From Vicia villosa (Eukaryota; Streptophyta; Magnoliopsida; Fabales; Fabaceae): DNA of 64,000 nt. The notes beneath the pieces were generated by a model. The model saw nothing but the letters and a program-made list of their open reading frames with translations, made no database searches and was not told the origin of the DNA. The stretch is taken from the NCBI RefSeq assembly GCF_029867415.1, contig NC_081186.1, positions 12,780,930-12,844,929 of the forward strand, given 5' to 3'. Positions 10,863 to 23,044 of this stretch are shown piece after piece; position 1 is the stretch's first letter; each line of letters begins with the position of its first letter. The translations under genes were made by a program, and so were the position numbers.

Positions 10863-13420
10863 TTGTGTATTTATACACACTTAAATGTTCAAAATTAGTC
10901 TTAAATTTTACAACCAGCAAGTTTAAATTTTATTTAAAATAATTTTAAATTTTCATTAGTGTTATTTTAATTTATAAAAATGAATTTAATAACTTTGTAT
11001 TAATGTTTAAATTTTTGCACACCTTTTAAAAGTTAAAATAACAACTAATTAATCAATAATAATAAGTTAAATAAAATTAAACGCAAATAAATTGTTAAAA
11101 ACTATCAAAGTCATATAAAAAACTCTACCTACTTTTAAAAAAAATAAATATGGAATCAAAATATTACTCCTATAAACCAATTTCAACAGCACATGCAGAT
11201 TATTAGGAAGCAACCTTAAACAACCAACTACTTGCTATATCATAAACTTTTATTTATGACAATATGAGTGCTGCAACATACACATACATGCAAAATAAAG
11301 TAATAAATCTTTATAATATATATAACAATAGTGAACATTTATATGATATATACATATAAATAAATAAATAAAATTAATTAACAAGTAAATAAATAAAGAA
11401 ATAAATATATATATTTATATATGTGTTTGTGAAATTATACACACTTAAATGTTCAAAATTAGTCTTAAATTTTTCAACCAGCAAGTTTAAATTTTATTTA
11501 AAATACTTTTAAATTTTCATTAGTGTTATTTTAATCTATAAAAATGAATTTAATAATTTTGTATTAATGTTTAAATCTTTGCACACCTTTTAAAAGTTAA
11601 AATAACAACTAATTAATCAATAATAATAAGTTAAATAAAATTAAACGCAAACAAATTGATAAAAACTATCAAAGTCATATAAAAACCCCTACCTACTTTT
11701 AAAAAAAATAAATATGGAATCAAAATTTTACTCCTATAAACCAATTTCAACAGCACATGAAGATTATTAGGAAGCAACCTTAAACAACCAACTACTTGCT
11801 ATATCATAAACTTTTATTTATGACAATATGAGTGCTGCAATATACACATACATGCAAAATAAGGTAACAAATCTTTATAATATATATAACAATAGTGAAC
11901 ATTTATATGATATATACATATAAATAAATAAATAAAATTAATTAATAAGTAAATAAATAAAGAAATAAATATATATTTATAAATGTGTTTGTGAAATTAT
12001 ACACACTTAAATGTTCAAAATTAGTCTTAGATTTTACAACCAGCAAGTTTAAATTTTATTTAAAATAATTTTAAATTTTCATTGGTGTTATTTTAATCTA
12101 TAAAAATGAATTTAATAATTTTGTATTAATGTTTAAATATTTGCACACCTTTTAAAAGTTAAAATAACAACTAATTAATCAATAATAATAAGATAAATAA
12201 AATTAAACGCAAATAAATTGTTAAAAACTATCAAAGTCATATAAAAACCTCTACCTACTTTTTTAAAAAATAAATATGGAATCAAAATTTTACTCCTATA
12301 AACCAATTTCAACAGTACATGAAGATTATTAGGAAGCAACATTAAACAACCAACTACTTGCTATATCATAAACTTTTATTTATGACAATATGAGTGCTGC
12401 AATATACACATACATGCAAAATAAAGTAACAAATCTTTATAATATATATAACAATAGTGAACATTTATATGATATATACATATAAATAAATAAATAAAAT
12501 TAATTAATAAGTAAATAAATAAAGAAAAAAATATATATTTATAAATGTGTTTGTGAAATTATACACAATTAAATGTTCAAAATTAGTCTTAAATTTTACA
12601 ACCAGCAAGTTTAAATTTTATTTAAAATAATTTTAAATTTTCATTAATGTTATTTTAATCTATAAAAATGAATTTAATAATTTTGTATTAATGTTTAAAT
12701 TTTTGCACACCTTTTAAAAGTCAAAATAACAACTAATTAATCAATAATAATAAGTTAAATAAAATTAAACGCAAACAAATTGATAAAAACTATCAAAATC
12801 ATATAAAAACCTCTACCTATTTTTTAAAAATAAATATGGAATCAAAATTTTACTCCTATAAACCAATTTCAACAGCACATGAAGATTATTAGGAAGCAAC
12901 CTTAAACAACCAACTACTTGCTATATCATAAACTTTTATTTATGACAATATGAGTGTTGCAACATACACATACATGCAAAATAAAGTAACAAATCTTTAT
13001 AATATATATAACAATAGTGAACATTTATATAATATATACATATAAATAAATAAATAAAATTAATTAATAAGTAAATAAATAAAGAAATAAATATATATTT
13101 ATATATGTGTTTGTGAAATTATACACACTTAAATGTTCAAAATTAGTCTTAAATTTTACAACCAGCAAGTTTAAATTTTATTTAAAATAATTTTAAATTT
13201 TCATTAGTGTTATTTTAATCTATAAAAATGAATTTAATAATTTTGTATTAATGTTTAAATGTTTGCACACCTTTTAAAAGTTAAAATAACAACTAATTAA
13301 TCAATAATAATAAGTTAAATAAAATTAAACGCAAACAAATTGATAAAAACTATCAAAGTTATATAAAAACCTCTACCTACTTTTTAAAAAAATAAATATG
13401 GAATCAAAATTTTACTCCTA
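10713..13420. repeat. AT-rich ~560-bp tandem repeat, about 4.7 copies
   Basis: Units begin at gaacatttat at 10713, 11333, 11897, 12459 and 13019. Spacings are 620 (lengthened by a TA/GT microsatellite), 564, 562 and 560 bp. The last copy stops at about 13420, where unrelated sequence (cactcggcc) begins. Neighbouring units look about 95% or more identical by eye. No coding potential is visible. It is a satellite-like array interrupted on its left by the retrotransposon LTR ending at 10712. Confidence 0.92.
10773..10861. repeat. TA/GT compound microsatellite
   Basis: About 33 TA dinucleotides followed by about 11 GT dinucleotides, inside the first unit of the tandem array. It explains that unit's extra length. 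Confidence 0.97.
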
Positions 13421-13459
13421 CACTCGGCCAAATACTGATGTACACTGGATAAATTTCAG

Positions 13460-13665
13460 TTGAGTGTTTGTGCAAATACTGATATTAGAACCATTTACTT
13501 CGTTCCAGTGCCTGTTGGGCAGGTTAACACTGGTCATTTGTTTTTTTGGCATGTTAAGATCCAGAAAGATACTGAAGTGAGACTAAAGATAATCGGACAA
13601 CGCGACTCAGAGTTGGTCGTGCCCTCTATCACGAACTCAACACATGTAGAGTTCTATTTGATGAA
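13460..13665 (+). pseudogene. Exon-like fragment of an unrecognised gene
   Basis: A 206-bp open stretch preceded by tttcag and followed by a consensus donor gtaagt at 13666-13671, so it has the form of an internal exon. In the open frame it reads ...FVPVPVGQVNTGHLFFWHVK... and ...SELVVPSITNSTHVEFYLM. I do not recognise the family. It begins 40 bp past the tandem array and no convincing partner exons are nearby, so it may be a stranded fragment. Confidence 0.35.
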
Positions 13666-14306
13666 GTAAGTTTTGTACTCCTTTTTGGTTCTGCATTCTG
13701 ATTATGATCCAAACGCATTATAATGGAGCTTGTTCACGTGAATGTATTCAAACCGACTTAACTTTATTGATACTTTTATCGTTTTGTATTGTAAGGAACC
13801 TTATATTTAAAGCAAAAAATATTTTAGAGTTTTTACATTACAGTTAAAGCTTTTAAGAATATAGAAGATTCTTGAAATTGTCCAAATTCAAAGTTTCTAT
13901 GACAGTGTGGCTAGAAGTTTTATTCTTGAAGTTCCAGTTTTACTAAATAATTAGTTGAATTTACTAAATACTAGAATATTCCTTTGTTTTAGAAATGGAA
14001 TATTGGGTTGTAGTAATTATAAAGATAATATTAGTAGTTTAACTAGATAAAAAACATATTTTAGCTATGAATTTACTGATTCTATTGTTGATGTTTTACT
14101 GTATAAATTGCCCCTTATCTTGTGTTTCAACTAGATTTTTTTTATGTAGCTTACTTAGTGCATGTTATGGTTGGTGGCAAGATTGGTCAAATAACTGTGA
14201 TTTTATCAAATATACACTATGGAGCTTCACAAAATCAAGTTAATGTCATAGATTTTTCCAAAGTCACTTCCAATATACATGTATTGAACTATGTACTAAA
14301 ATTAAA

Positions 14307-14501
14307 TTGTTATGTTGTGTAGTTGTGGCTGAGTGTGGAAAGCTTCCACTAGGTCGTAAAGTGGTCGGAGCTTCATTTGCAAATTCAAAGTATTGGCTAA
14401 GCGATAAAACAAGGATTCCTCAAGGCTTAAGCCTCGGTAAATCCTATGAACTTGGTCTGATGGATAGAATGCCAATTAGTACTAATTACTCATCAAATTC
14501 T
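14307..14501 (+). pseudogene. Coding-like fragment left of the small gypsy element
   Basis: Open frame containing AECGKLPLGRKVVGASFANS and later SYELGLMDRMPIST. Its last 72 bp recur on the far side of the inserted element (17524-17595), where RT-RNase H-like sequence follows. It may be part of a degraded retroelement polyprotein; I do not recognise it with certainty. Confidence 0.3.
14430..14501. repeat. 72-bp direct repeat flanking the gypsy element, left copy
   Basis: It runs from agcctcgg to caaattct and ends exactly where the element begins. The right copy is 17524-17595, with four differences that I noticed. Confidence 0.85.
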
Positions 14502-15194
14502 TGTTAGGAAGATTCCTATCAAGACTATAAAATTAGGGTTTTCTAACTAAAAGAGGAAGAACACTAAAAGTAAAGGAAATTAAAATAAAAGATTAATTTG
14601 ATATCTTTGATTGATGCTCTAAAATGTGTCAAAGACACTACAAATATAATGCTCATAATGGATAAATAACTAAAAGCCCAGAAGCTATTACAAGCCCAAA
14701 AGCTATTAGAATATTCTAGAAAACATTATATCATCTAATACATCAAAATACTAATTAAACTAATAATAAATTATTCTATTAAACTCCCTATCTTTGCTGC
14801 CGGGTCCACTTGAACCTTGTCCTCAAGGTTCTAAAATTACCCCCGAATCCCATTGCTTAAATTTAGAAAACAAAACTTTTGTGCACATCTTCATCTGCTA
14901 TTGTCCACCAGGATCCCAACTTGTTGTTTTCCTCCATTTGCTTAGAAAGTTGACAGTTTTAGAAATCATGTCTTCAATTTGATCAAAACAAAACTTTCTC
15001 AGCACAATTGTCTTTTCAAAATTATTTATAGATAAATTCCACCCATAATCTAAAATATTTTGATTCCATATCAGTTGACACATCCATGAGAAAGAAATCA
15101 TGTTCCAATTACAAACAATACCACATTGGCAATGCAACCTTCTTCGGCTAATTGTATGGGAACATTTTGATTGTAGTTCTAAATCTTTGTAAAC

Positions 15195-16307
15195 CTACCA
15201 ATAATTAGGACAACAGCTCCCTTGTACAAACACTTCTCCACATGCATAAGTATACCCCAAAAACCATAACACACCTAATACACTTCCAGAAATATTACAT
15301 CCATAACCTTGATACTTTAGGTAGAATTCAGTATTAACATTCTTATAAAGATGTAATAGTTGTAGACAGTAACAACTACAACATGTCTCATGGGTGGGAG
15401 ATAATCCAGCAATCCAAAATTTACCCTTGACCATGAAGTGAAACTTCACTCCATAGATGTGAGATAACTCCATATATTTATCAACAATAGCACCATGAGA
15501 TATCAAAAAACTTACACTGTGTGATTGGGGTGCCACATGCTTATTGAGCATAAACATATGATATGTATAATACTGTGAAATAGAAAGAAAATTACCTAGA
15601 TGCACTTGGGTCAAGTTATAAACCTTCTTGACTTCCATTCCAAGACCCACATGGGAAGGTAGCAGAGTGGTGATGCAAATAAGGGGCTTTAGTGGGAGAA
15701 TCTCATTTGAAACAATGTTGTCAAATATGGTGAAAGGCCATCGTAACAGAAAAAACTTAAACTTAAGCAGCAAAGTTTTCACCAAGTGAGTTCCCCCAGG
15801 GTCAAAAAGAAAAATGAATTTTGTCGGTAGCAGTACCGAGAATGAGTTTGCAGTCGTCTTCCCTGGTAATAGTTTAGAAACCGGAACCGAAAACATTTCG
15901 TTATCTTTCTTTGACGAGGATACCAGGTTGAAAGGAATAGCAATTTCTGGGGTGAAGGTACTGTAAAATTCATGGTAGTGAGAATTAGGGAAAATTAAGT
16001 TTTCCATCAATCGATATAATTCCAACCCATGTTCCTCTTTCTCATCTTCAATTGATAAAATTGAGCAATCGTCGAGTTTCGTCAATAGCTGTAATTCCAA
16101 CGCATTATCCTCTTTCTCATCTTCAATTGATAAAATTGAGCAATCGACGAGTTTCGTCAATCGTTGTAACTCCATCACAATGTCCATCTTAGCATCCTTC
16201 AAATACTTCTCAACTGGTACGAGTATAACAATAGGCTCAGCTATAAGCATTTTATGCATAGCATAATTACCTTTAGTCTGAGCTGGATCCCCCAAGTTGG
16301 TTTCCAT
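15195..16307 (-). pseudogene. Unrecognised ORF carried by the gypsy element (downstream part)
   Basis: A 370-codon open frame on the minus strand, overlapping the ORF at 16241-16915 in another frame; the two probably formed one reading frame of roughly 560-590 codons broken by a frameshift. Near its start a 25-residue segment is repeated in tandem (CSILSIEDEKE occurs twice), from a 75-bp DNA duplication at about 16034-16183. The C-terminal half is cysteine and aromatic rich. I recognise no retroelement domain. It could be captured host sequence or a fast-evolving element-specific ORF. Confidence 0.4.
16034..16183. repeat. 75-bp tandem duplication within the ORF
   Basis: Two near-identical 75-bp units (each with cctctttctcatcttcaatt) starting at 16034 and 16109. 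The length is a multiple of three, so the reading frame is kept. Confidence 0.85.
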
Positions 16308-16915
16308 TCCAATCCTTGTCCCATAAATAGAAGAAGATAAACCCCTGTTCTTTTTGGATTTTCCGTTGTTGAAGGGAATAATGATTCAAGTGGACCTGGA
16401 TTGTAAGGGATGGTGTAGAATAGCAGTGCTTCTCCTATAGTGGTGGTAACGCCGTCGAGGATTTGAAAGGGATTGTAGCAACAACGAGTGAAATTGTTGG
16501 AACCATCTTCTGGATTCATGAAAACCCTAGACATAGTGTCCTTCAATTGCTCTCTGACATATAAGGATAAATCGGAAATAAAGTTAACTTTGAACGCAGA
16601 TTTCACAACATCAACGTTATTGACAAGGAACTTCAAATCTATGTTGGATGGGGTTAAGAGCAGATGGACAGTTTGAGTAGAAATCGGAGAACTCGAACCG
16701 CCATGATCATCGAGGACAAAGGAAGATTTTGGAGAACTCGAACCACAAGGTGGAGAAGCTTTGGAGAAGGACAAATGAATTTCTTTGTGCTTAACAGTGA
16801 GGAAAAGCTTCAGAACTCTTAGGTCACCATCAACTGCAGGAACTTGTTCGATCGTAAAATCTTCAAGAAAAGTAGTTTCATCTGTAGATTTCATCGATTC
16901 CATATCTGGGTCCAC
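16241..16915 (-). pseudogene. Unrecognised ORF carried by the gypsy element (upstream part)
   Basis: A 224-codon open frame on the minus strand, rich in serine and acidic residues. The frame continues upstream as acidic sequence. Its 3' end overlaps the following ORF by 67 bp in a different frame, consistent with a frameshift. It lies where the rest of gag and pol should be. Function unknown. Confidence 0.4.
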
Positions 16916-17034
16916 ATCTTCTTCCTCTTCACCATCTTCTATGAAATGATTTTGTCTGTGGTTAATTTCAACAACAGAAGTTGGTTCTTCGATAACTAGT
17001 CTGACTCCCCCTCCTCTTCTATTTTCTCATCTAA

Positions 17035-17260
17035 ATCCATGAAAAAATGTCTCCATTTGGGTTTAAAATGCCAAAAAACAATTCTGTGAAAGTATTCCAA
17101 GACATTGATGGATGAGGTCGAATCCTCCATAGCCACCATTTAAGAGCACAACCTCTCATTGTCATTGCAACTACCTTCATTTTCTCTTCATCCTCCACAT
17201 TGTCCACAATATTGTTGACTCTAAAATATTTTTCAATTGAAAAGATCCACCAAGATGATT
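17035..17260 (-). pseudogene. Gag core remnant
   Basis: Minus-strand translation gives IEKYFRVNNIVDN, then EEKMKVVAMTMRGCALKWW and SWNTFTELFFGI, matching the pattern of the plant gypsy Gag core (an alpha-helical stretch with WW and a later W-x-x-F). The surrounding frame is broken. It fixes this as a Ty3/gypsy relative. Confidence 0.7.
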
Positions 17261-17523
17261 CTTCTACTTCATAAAAATTACACTAGAACCCCATTTAGCA
17301 GGAATGATATCGAAATGAAAGCACCAATTAAAATAAAAGATTAATTTTGATTTCTTTGATTGATGCTCTAAAATGTGTCAAAGACACTACATATATAATG
17401 CTCCTAATGGATAAATAACTAAAAGCCCAAAAACTATTAGAATATTCTAGAAAACATTATATCATCTAATACATCAAAATACTAATTAAACTAATAATAA
17501 ATTATTCTATTAAACTCCCTATC

Positions 17524-17595
17524 AGCCTCGGTAAATCTTATAAACTTGGTCTGATGGATAGAATGTCAATTAGTACTAATTACTTATCAAATTCT
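17524..17595. repeat. 72-bp direct repeat flanking the gypsy element, right copy
   Basis: Begins at the base after the element's right LTR and matches 14430-14501 with about four substitutions. Confidence 0.85.
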
Positions 17596-17895
17596 ATGTT
17601 TTTGAAAGGCTGAAAAATGTAATTGGAGATGCTCAATGCAGAAGGTTACCTCAGCCCCAGTTTTGACATCACTAATTTTCATAAAGAGTTCATTATAGAA
17701 ATTGATGCCTCTAGGAACATGCTGGGAGCAATATTGATCAGAGGTTGGAAGACCTATTTACTTTTTTAACTAAGGTGTTAAGAGAAGGAAATTTGAACAA
17801 GTCATCCTATGAGAAAGAGCTCATGGTGGTTGCTCTCCTCATTCAGCATTGGCGTTGCTATCTATTAATATGGAAGTTTATGGTTTGCAACCATT
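17596..17895 (+). pseudogene. Ty3/gypsy RT-RNase H relic
   Basis: Broken plus-strand frames show KEFIIEIDASRNMLGAILI followed by SSYEKELMVVALLIQHWRCY, the junction between the RT connection domain and RNase H of Ty3/gypsy pol, where the DAS aspartate belongs to RNase H. Stops and frame changes interrupt it. It is older than the small element inserted beside it. Confidence 0.75.
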
Positions 17896-19335
17896 AAAAA
17901 GTAATGAATTAATAATGCTAATTCATTTCTTGAATTGCTACGAAAGATTAGGAAAATGATTATTTTTTGAAATGCTAGAAAATATTAGGAAAATTCTTGA
18001 AATACTAAATTATTTTGTCAATACCTTACTTATTTTCTGGCTATTTCTCGTGGATTTGTCAATGCAATTGTGTTGTCTATATCAAACATAAACTCTTACC
18101 ATAAATTTTAAGTTCAGTGTTTCATTTTTTATGTGATTCTTACTTCCACATAGATTTGTTATATTTTTGCAGATAAATTTATGTGATATAATTAATGATA
18201 AATGTAATTTGCATCTCTGTTCTTTATATGTGGAGGTGGAATGTGAACTAATCATCGTGTTCTACAATGCCACCATAAACTTTTATATACACAGTGTTGT
18301 TATATAATAGATATAGCGCTATTGTGCATTGTAGTGCATTGGGATTTAGATTAGCTACCATTTTTTGTGATCCATCTACAACACTGGATAGTGGATTGTA
18401 TGTTTATATGGTTTTTACTGGTTAGATGGTTTGGGGTCTTGAATTGCATGTAAAATTATATTAATTACTTCTGTTATTTTTTATATGCTTAGAACAAATG
18501 CCATTAAATTAAGGAAACACATGGCACACATTTTATGTTAAAAATAATTTTTATAGATTATATTAATCTTATGAAACTTCGTTTAAACTAAATTATGAGT
18601 ATGCAATTTCTTTTACAAAAAATTTCGGTCAAATTAAATTTTTTTATCAAGTAATTAACAAGTAAATTGAAGTAATTGATAATATATATATTTAATTGAT
18701 TAATTAATTTATAATAATTTTTAAAATATATATTTAATTAATTGTATGAAAATATGTAACTAATTAATTATATTTTTAAACAGGAATGAGTTAAAAAAAC
18801 AAATTATAAATGGAAAAAACTTTATTGTTGATACTATTATATTTATAAACTGAAATAAGTTGAAAACTTAATACTCTCTTGGTCAAATATATTAATATAA
18901 AAAAAATTATTTTTCAAATATATAGATTCACGGGTAAATGTGAATGTATCTATGAGTCACCAATTACAGACTATCATACATTTTACGTTTGGAAAAATGA
19001 ACTAATTAATAATTTTTTAGAATTAACTCATCTGGATTCAAGTGAGGTTTGTTAAATCATCTGGATTCACGGGTAGATGTGAACGTATATATGAAATGCT
19101 ACGGGTGAATTGTTATTTTAATGTCCATCTTTTAAATCTTTTATTTGTTGTTGTTTTGTATAATTGAATTTAAATAATTGAATGTATAATTTATTATAAG
19201 TACATATATTAATGTTTAAAAGTTAGTGTATATTATTAGCATATGTTTATAACTATGTAAATGTTACTCAATTGAAAAATGATTCTAAACTTTATAAACG
19301 ATGGTTTAATAGACGTGTAATGTGAATTCTGACGG
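17896..19335. other. AT-rich intergenic DNA, possibly the body of a Helitron
   Basis: No gene is visible. A phrase containing ttcacgggta(a/g)atgtgaa occurs at about 18927 and again near 19066. The stretch ends at a Helitron-like terminus (19340-19367). I could not place a convincing 5' end. Confidence 0.4.
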
Positions 19336-19339
19336 AACC

Positions 19340-19367
19340 CCGTGCGATAGCACGGATATCTCACTAA
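19340..19367 (+). mobile_element. Helitron-like 3' terminus
   Basis: A hairpin ccgtgc-gata-gcacgg (19340-19355) is followed eight bases later by CTAA (19364-19367) and then T. This is the expected Helitron ending: a GC-rich hairpin shortly before CTRR, inserted next to T. No Rep-helicase ORF is nearby, so this would be a non-autonomous copy. Confidence 0.5.
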
Positions 19368-21104
19368 TTTTAATAACGAAATGATAACTGGACCAAATTA
19401 AAGGTAATGTTGATTGTTACATGCCATGGACAACAGGACAACAATTACATAAGATAAAAAAAACTAATAGACACAAACTATACAAACTATGAAAGTAATA
19501 TAAAAGACCTCTAATTATTTATTAAGGAAATAAAATATTTGTGAAATTAATTTTTCTAAAAAATCAATTAAATGCCAACTCTTTAATGTGAAATTAATTT
19601 TTAAATAAATCAATTAAATAGGTAATCTAAATTTTACCACTATAAACTAAAATCAAAAGCACAAAAAAATATTAAGAAATTATTTTAAACAACCAAACCT
19701 TGCTATCTTATTTATTTCAATTTAAATGGATTATTACATGCAAATACTAATTTTTTATTATACACTAAACATTCTATCATCTAAAATAATAAAACCCTCT
19801 AGTAATCAAATTGAATTTTCTATTACATATACATCTAATACCTAAGAAATTGAGTTTTCTATTTTTTTTCTTGAGCAGGTTGCACATATCCAAAATAGAT
19901 ATGATGCTACTCAAAATATTGGATTAAAATTGGGCAATCAAATATCTTATATTCAATTGACTATGCATTAATAAATGATCATATATACATATTTATATTA
20001 CACTTTAAATTAATCAATAATTTAAAATATTTATTTAATTAAATATTAAAAATATCATAAAAAATTCCATATTATAATTTATACTCATAAACTTGTATCA
20101 AAATACTCTAACTAATTAAAAAATCTTATTTTACAAACTTTTAAAAGCAATTAAAGAAACAAAATAATGACAACAACAATAAAATAAATTCACAGAATTA
20201 AATTTCAAACTAAGATTATGGTTTAGTCAAAATAATGATATAATCTAAAGTTTAGAATCAACAAAAGGATTCAATTTTATAATCAAAATTATAAAAGAAC
20301 AAGTTTTATCATAAAATAAATTGTAGTAAAAACAAAACAAAAAAATTACATTTAAAAGGATTTTTCATGATAAATTATTTAAATTTAAAATTTAATTACT
20401 ATTTTATAAATTATGTATTCTTTTAGAAATTAAATTAAAAAGTTGAGAGCTAAATTAACAAATGACATTAATCTACATTATCTTTGTTAAGGATATTTTT
20501 ATTATTTTTTATTTTATTGATATTTTGAATAATTATATTTTAACATTTTATTTTAGGCTATCACTTTAACTTTTGAAAGTTATTCTTCTCTTCTTTTTTT
20601 TTCTTTCTCATTTTCTAATATTTGAATAAGAGATGAAGAAGTGATTCGCACAAAGATAAAAAAAATAAATATGACGAAATTAAGAGGAAGATAGAAGAAT
20701 GATGGTTTTTAATAAGTTAATGCTGATAGCTAAAAGCAATTATGAAAATATAATTAATTTTTATAAGTTAATGTTGATAGCTAAAAGGAATTATAAAAAT
20801 ATAATTATTTTAATTAAAATTAACAATAATAAAATTATCTATAAGTAAAAATTAACTTATATATGAGACAAAAAAAGAATGAATTTATGCTATTTAATTT
20901 TTATTGTTGTCATGTAATTACCTTTAATTATTGAAACAAAATAAATCTTTAAAAAAAGTTTTCAAAAGTTTTACGAAAAGCAAAATACAACTTTTTCTGG
21001 TTAATATCTCCAACTTTTTTTCTTTCAATAATTCTCTCTCTATGTATTTTACTCCTCAAAATCATTTTTGTTGCTCCCTCACATACTAACAATTTATATA
21101 GAGG
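19368..21104. other. AT-rich intergenic DNA
   Basis: No ORF of interest and no element boundary that I can support. A short phrase around ttaatgttgatagctaaaag occurs twice near 20715-20785. Confidence 0.6.
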
Positions 21105-21311
21105 ATGGATACTGCCAAATTGATGGTACCCATTAGTGCGAGTTTATACGCCATATGCATGCCGGATCAAATTATCACACAGTTCAAATGGTTGTCGAGA
21201 AACATTATTAGTGTGACAAACCAAATTATCACACAGTTCAAATGGTTGCTGAGAAACATCATTAGTGTGCCCAATGTGATGATGTTTGGAGGAAAAGTGA
21301 AAAAAATATGA
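21105..21311 (+). other. Small ORF with a 54-bp tandem duplication
   Basis: A 68-codon ORF starting ATGGATACTGCC. It contains two 18-residue repeats (QIITQFKWL followed by RNIISV) from a 54-bp DNA duplication at 21168-21275. Family not recognised. The in-frame repeat length is suggestive but the ORF is short and in AT-rich DNA, so coding status is doubtful. Confidence 0.25.
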
Positions 21312-22330
21312 TGTTTAAGGATGGAAACTAACATGAAGAATATAGAAGTTTTTGCTTGATATCCATTATACCTAACCCCTTATCGGGTAGTTAGAATTTT
21401 ATTCTTTTGGAAGTGGCCAATACATGATATATGTTTCTTCCAATTTTTATGAGTTTTTGAAATTGTCTTTGTTAAAAAAAAAATGACTTTTGCATGCATC
21501 TTGTACAATGTTATCTAATACGCATCAAAATATCAAATGAGTGGTCCTAGATGTTAAAATTAGGAGAAACTCTTGATACAACATACACTACTTTCCTTAT
21601 AAAAAAAAAAATTGAAAACAAAAGAGCAAATATTCCAACTTCTACTCTTTTGCGCGAGAATTATTACCATTTAGCTAAAGATTATTCATTGCTCTTACTC
21701 ATTTAAACTTTTATGCTAATCAATTTAGAAAGTAAAATACTATTGGGTCGCGGTATTTGAAGAACATTCGGTGAATTTAACCGCTTTACATCCATACATT
21801 ATAATACATTTATTATTGATTTTGAATTAATGTGTAATATATTTCATCTATTGCATTCATTATATCTACTGGCTTGTTTGATTTTTGATTTTGTTTGATC
21901 ACTTGTAAAAGTACAACGATTGATAACTTTATTAGTGAAACCATTAAAACCATAGTCGACTAATCTAGTGAATTGTGAATGAATTTTCTTCTTGCATTCT
22001 TCTATTTATATAGTTATTATGACCCGCGTCACACGAATGTTCATAGAGGCAATTTAATATTATTGAACCTAATAGCTATGATCTCTTTATGGTAATTGGG
22101 AATCATACTTGATTGTTTCAAATCTTCAATTCTAATACCCTCATTGATAATAAATGTTTTCTCAGGCATAACTTCATCAAATATTGAAATGTGCTAGACT
22201 TAGGTCGAGACAATCCATTTGAAAAGTTAACTACACTAACTCGAATATGATATTCTAGATAACAGAGTGTACTCTTTCGGATCCAAGTTGACCTTGGCCA
22301 ATTACAAAACCTGGCCTAAGAGATCAAACA
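21312..22330. other. Intergenic DNA, nothing recognised
   Basis: AT-rich sequence with no long ORF, repeat array or element terminus that I can support. Confidence 0.5.
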
Positions 22331-22351
22331 TGTATAGAAACCCTCAAGCAT

Positions 22352-22515
22352 GAGTCGTGTAAGGGCAAAGTGCTTTCTTTAAAGTCCTCCCAAAAAAAGG
22401 ACATGTACACAACTCATAAAGCAAGAGTCATGTAAGAGTGAAGTGCTTTCTCTAAAATTCTCCCAAAAATCAGACATGTAAACAACTATTCAAGAATGAG
22501 TTGTGTAAGGGGGGG
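22352..22515. repeat. 73-bp imperfect tandem repeat, about 2.2 copies
   Basis: Units starting gagtcgtgtaagggcaaag at 22352, gagtcatgtaagagtgaag at 22425 and gagttgtgtaagg at 22498, spaced 73 bp. No coding potential. Confidence 0.75.
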
Positions 22516-23040
22516 TGTGTTTTTTGAGACTAGTCATCTATTAACCGCAGTGTTTAAAAAGAATATATTTTTTGGGTGAGGTAGCTCTTATTTGTCAAAA
22601 TGTGGTGGTCTTGGATTGTGGCCGTCTAATTTCCGTTGTTTGATTTGCAAAAATACGTGCTTGCAGATATAATCAGGAAGTGATCAAAGCTCATAGATAA
22701 GCAAGATATGTCTGGCCCTGACAACATCATGTTTTTGATGATGACAATACCTGAAGTTGTAATAACATTATAGTGATTTCAATGAGAGGAACACATAAAG
22801 ACAAACAAGTACTAAAGCTAGAGGTTAAAGACACTCAAGATGGTTGATCAAACATTCCTTCAAATCAAGCTATAAAATTAGGATTTTATGACATCCAATG
22901 ATAACCTCTAATGATGGTGTCTAACTTGAAGAAATCTCAAGCCTCATCCACAAGAAGATTCAAGTGAAGTGCTAATATATTTTGTATATCTGGAAAAAGG
23001 ATTTAAAGCTTCAAAGTATGAAAGAGAGAAAGTGTGAAAA
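22516..23040. other. Intergenic DNA, nothing recognised
   Basis: No ORF or element boundary that I can support. Confidence 0.5.
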
Positions 23041-23044
23041 CTCG

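Larger units (their letters stand above)
14502..17523 (-). mobile_element. Small defective Ty3/gypsy-type element, minus strand
   Basis: The left (3') LTR is 14502-14792, beginning tgttagg on the plus strand. The right (5') LTR is 17326-17523 and lacks about 76 bp at its inner end. On the minus strand the 5' LTR is followed by TTGGTGCTTTCAT, a leader motif seen in plant gypsy elements, then a Gag remnant and an unfamiliar two-part ORF. Just before the 3' LTR it reads CTTGAGGACAAGGTTC, a phrase common at the end of plant gypsy pol regions. No RT or integrase remains. Confidence 0.75.

Noticed and set aside
10708..10920. 70-codon ORF rich in Ile-Tyr and Thr-His
   Set aside because: Translation of the TA/GT microsatellite.
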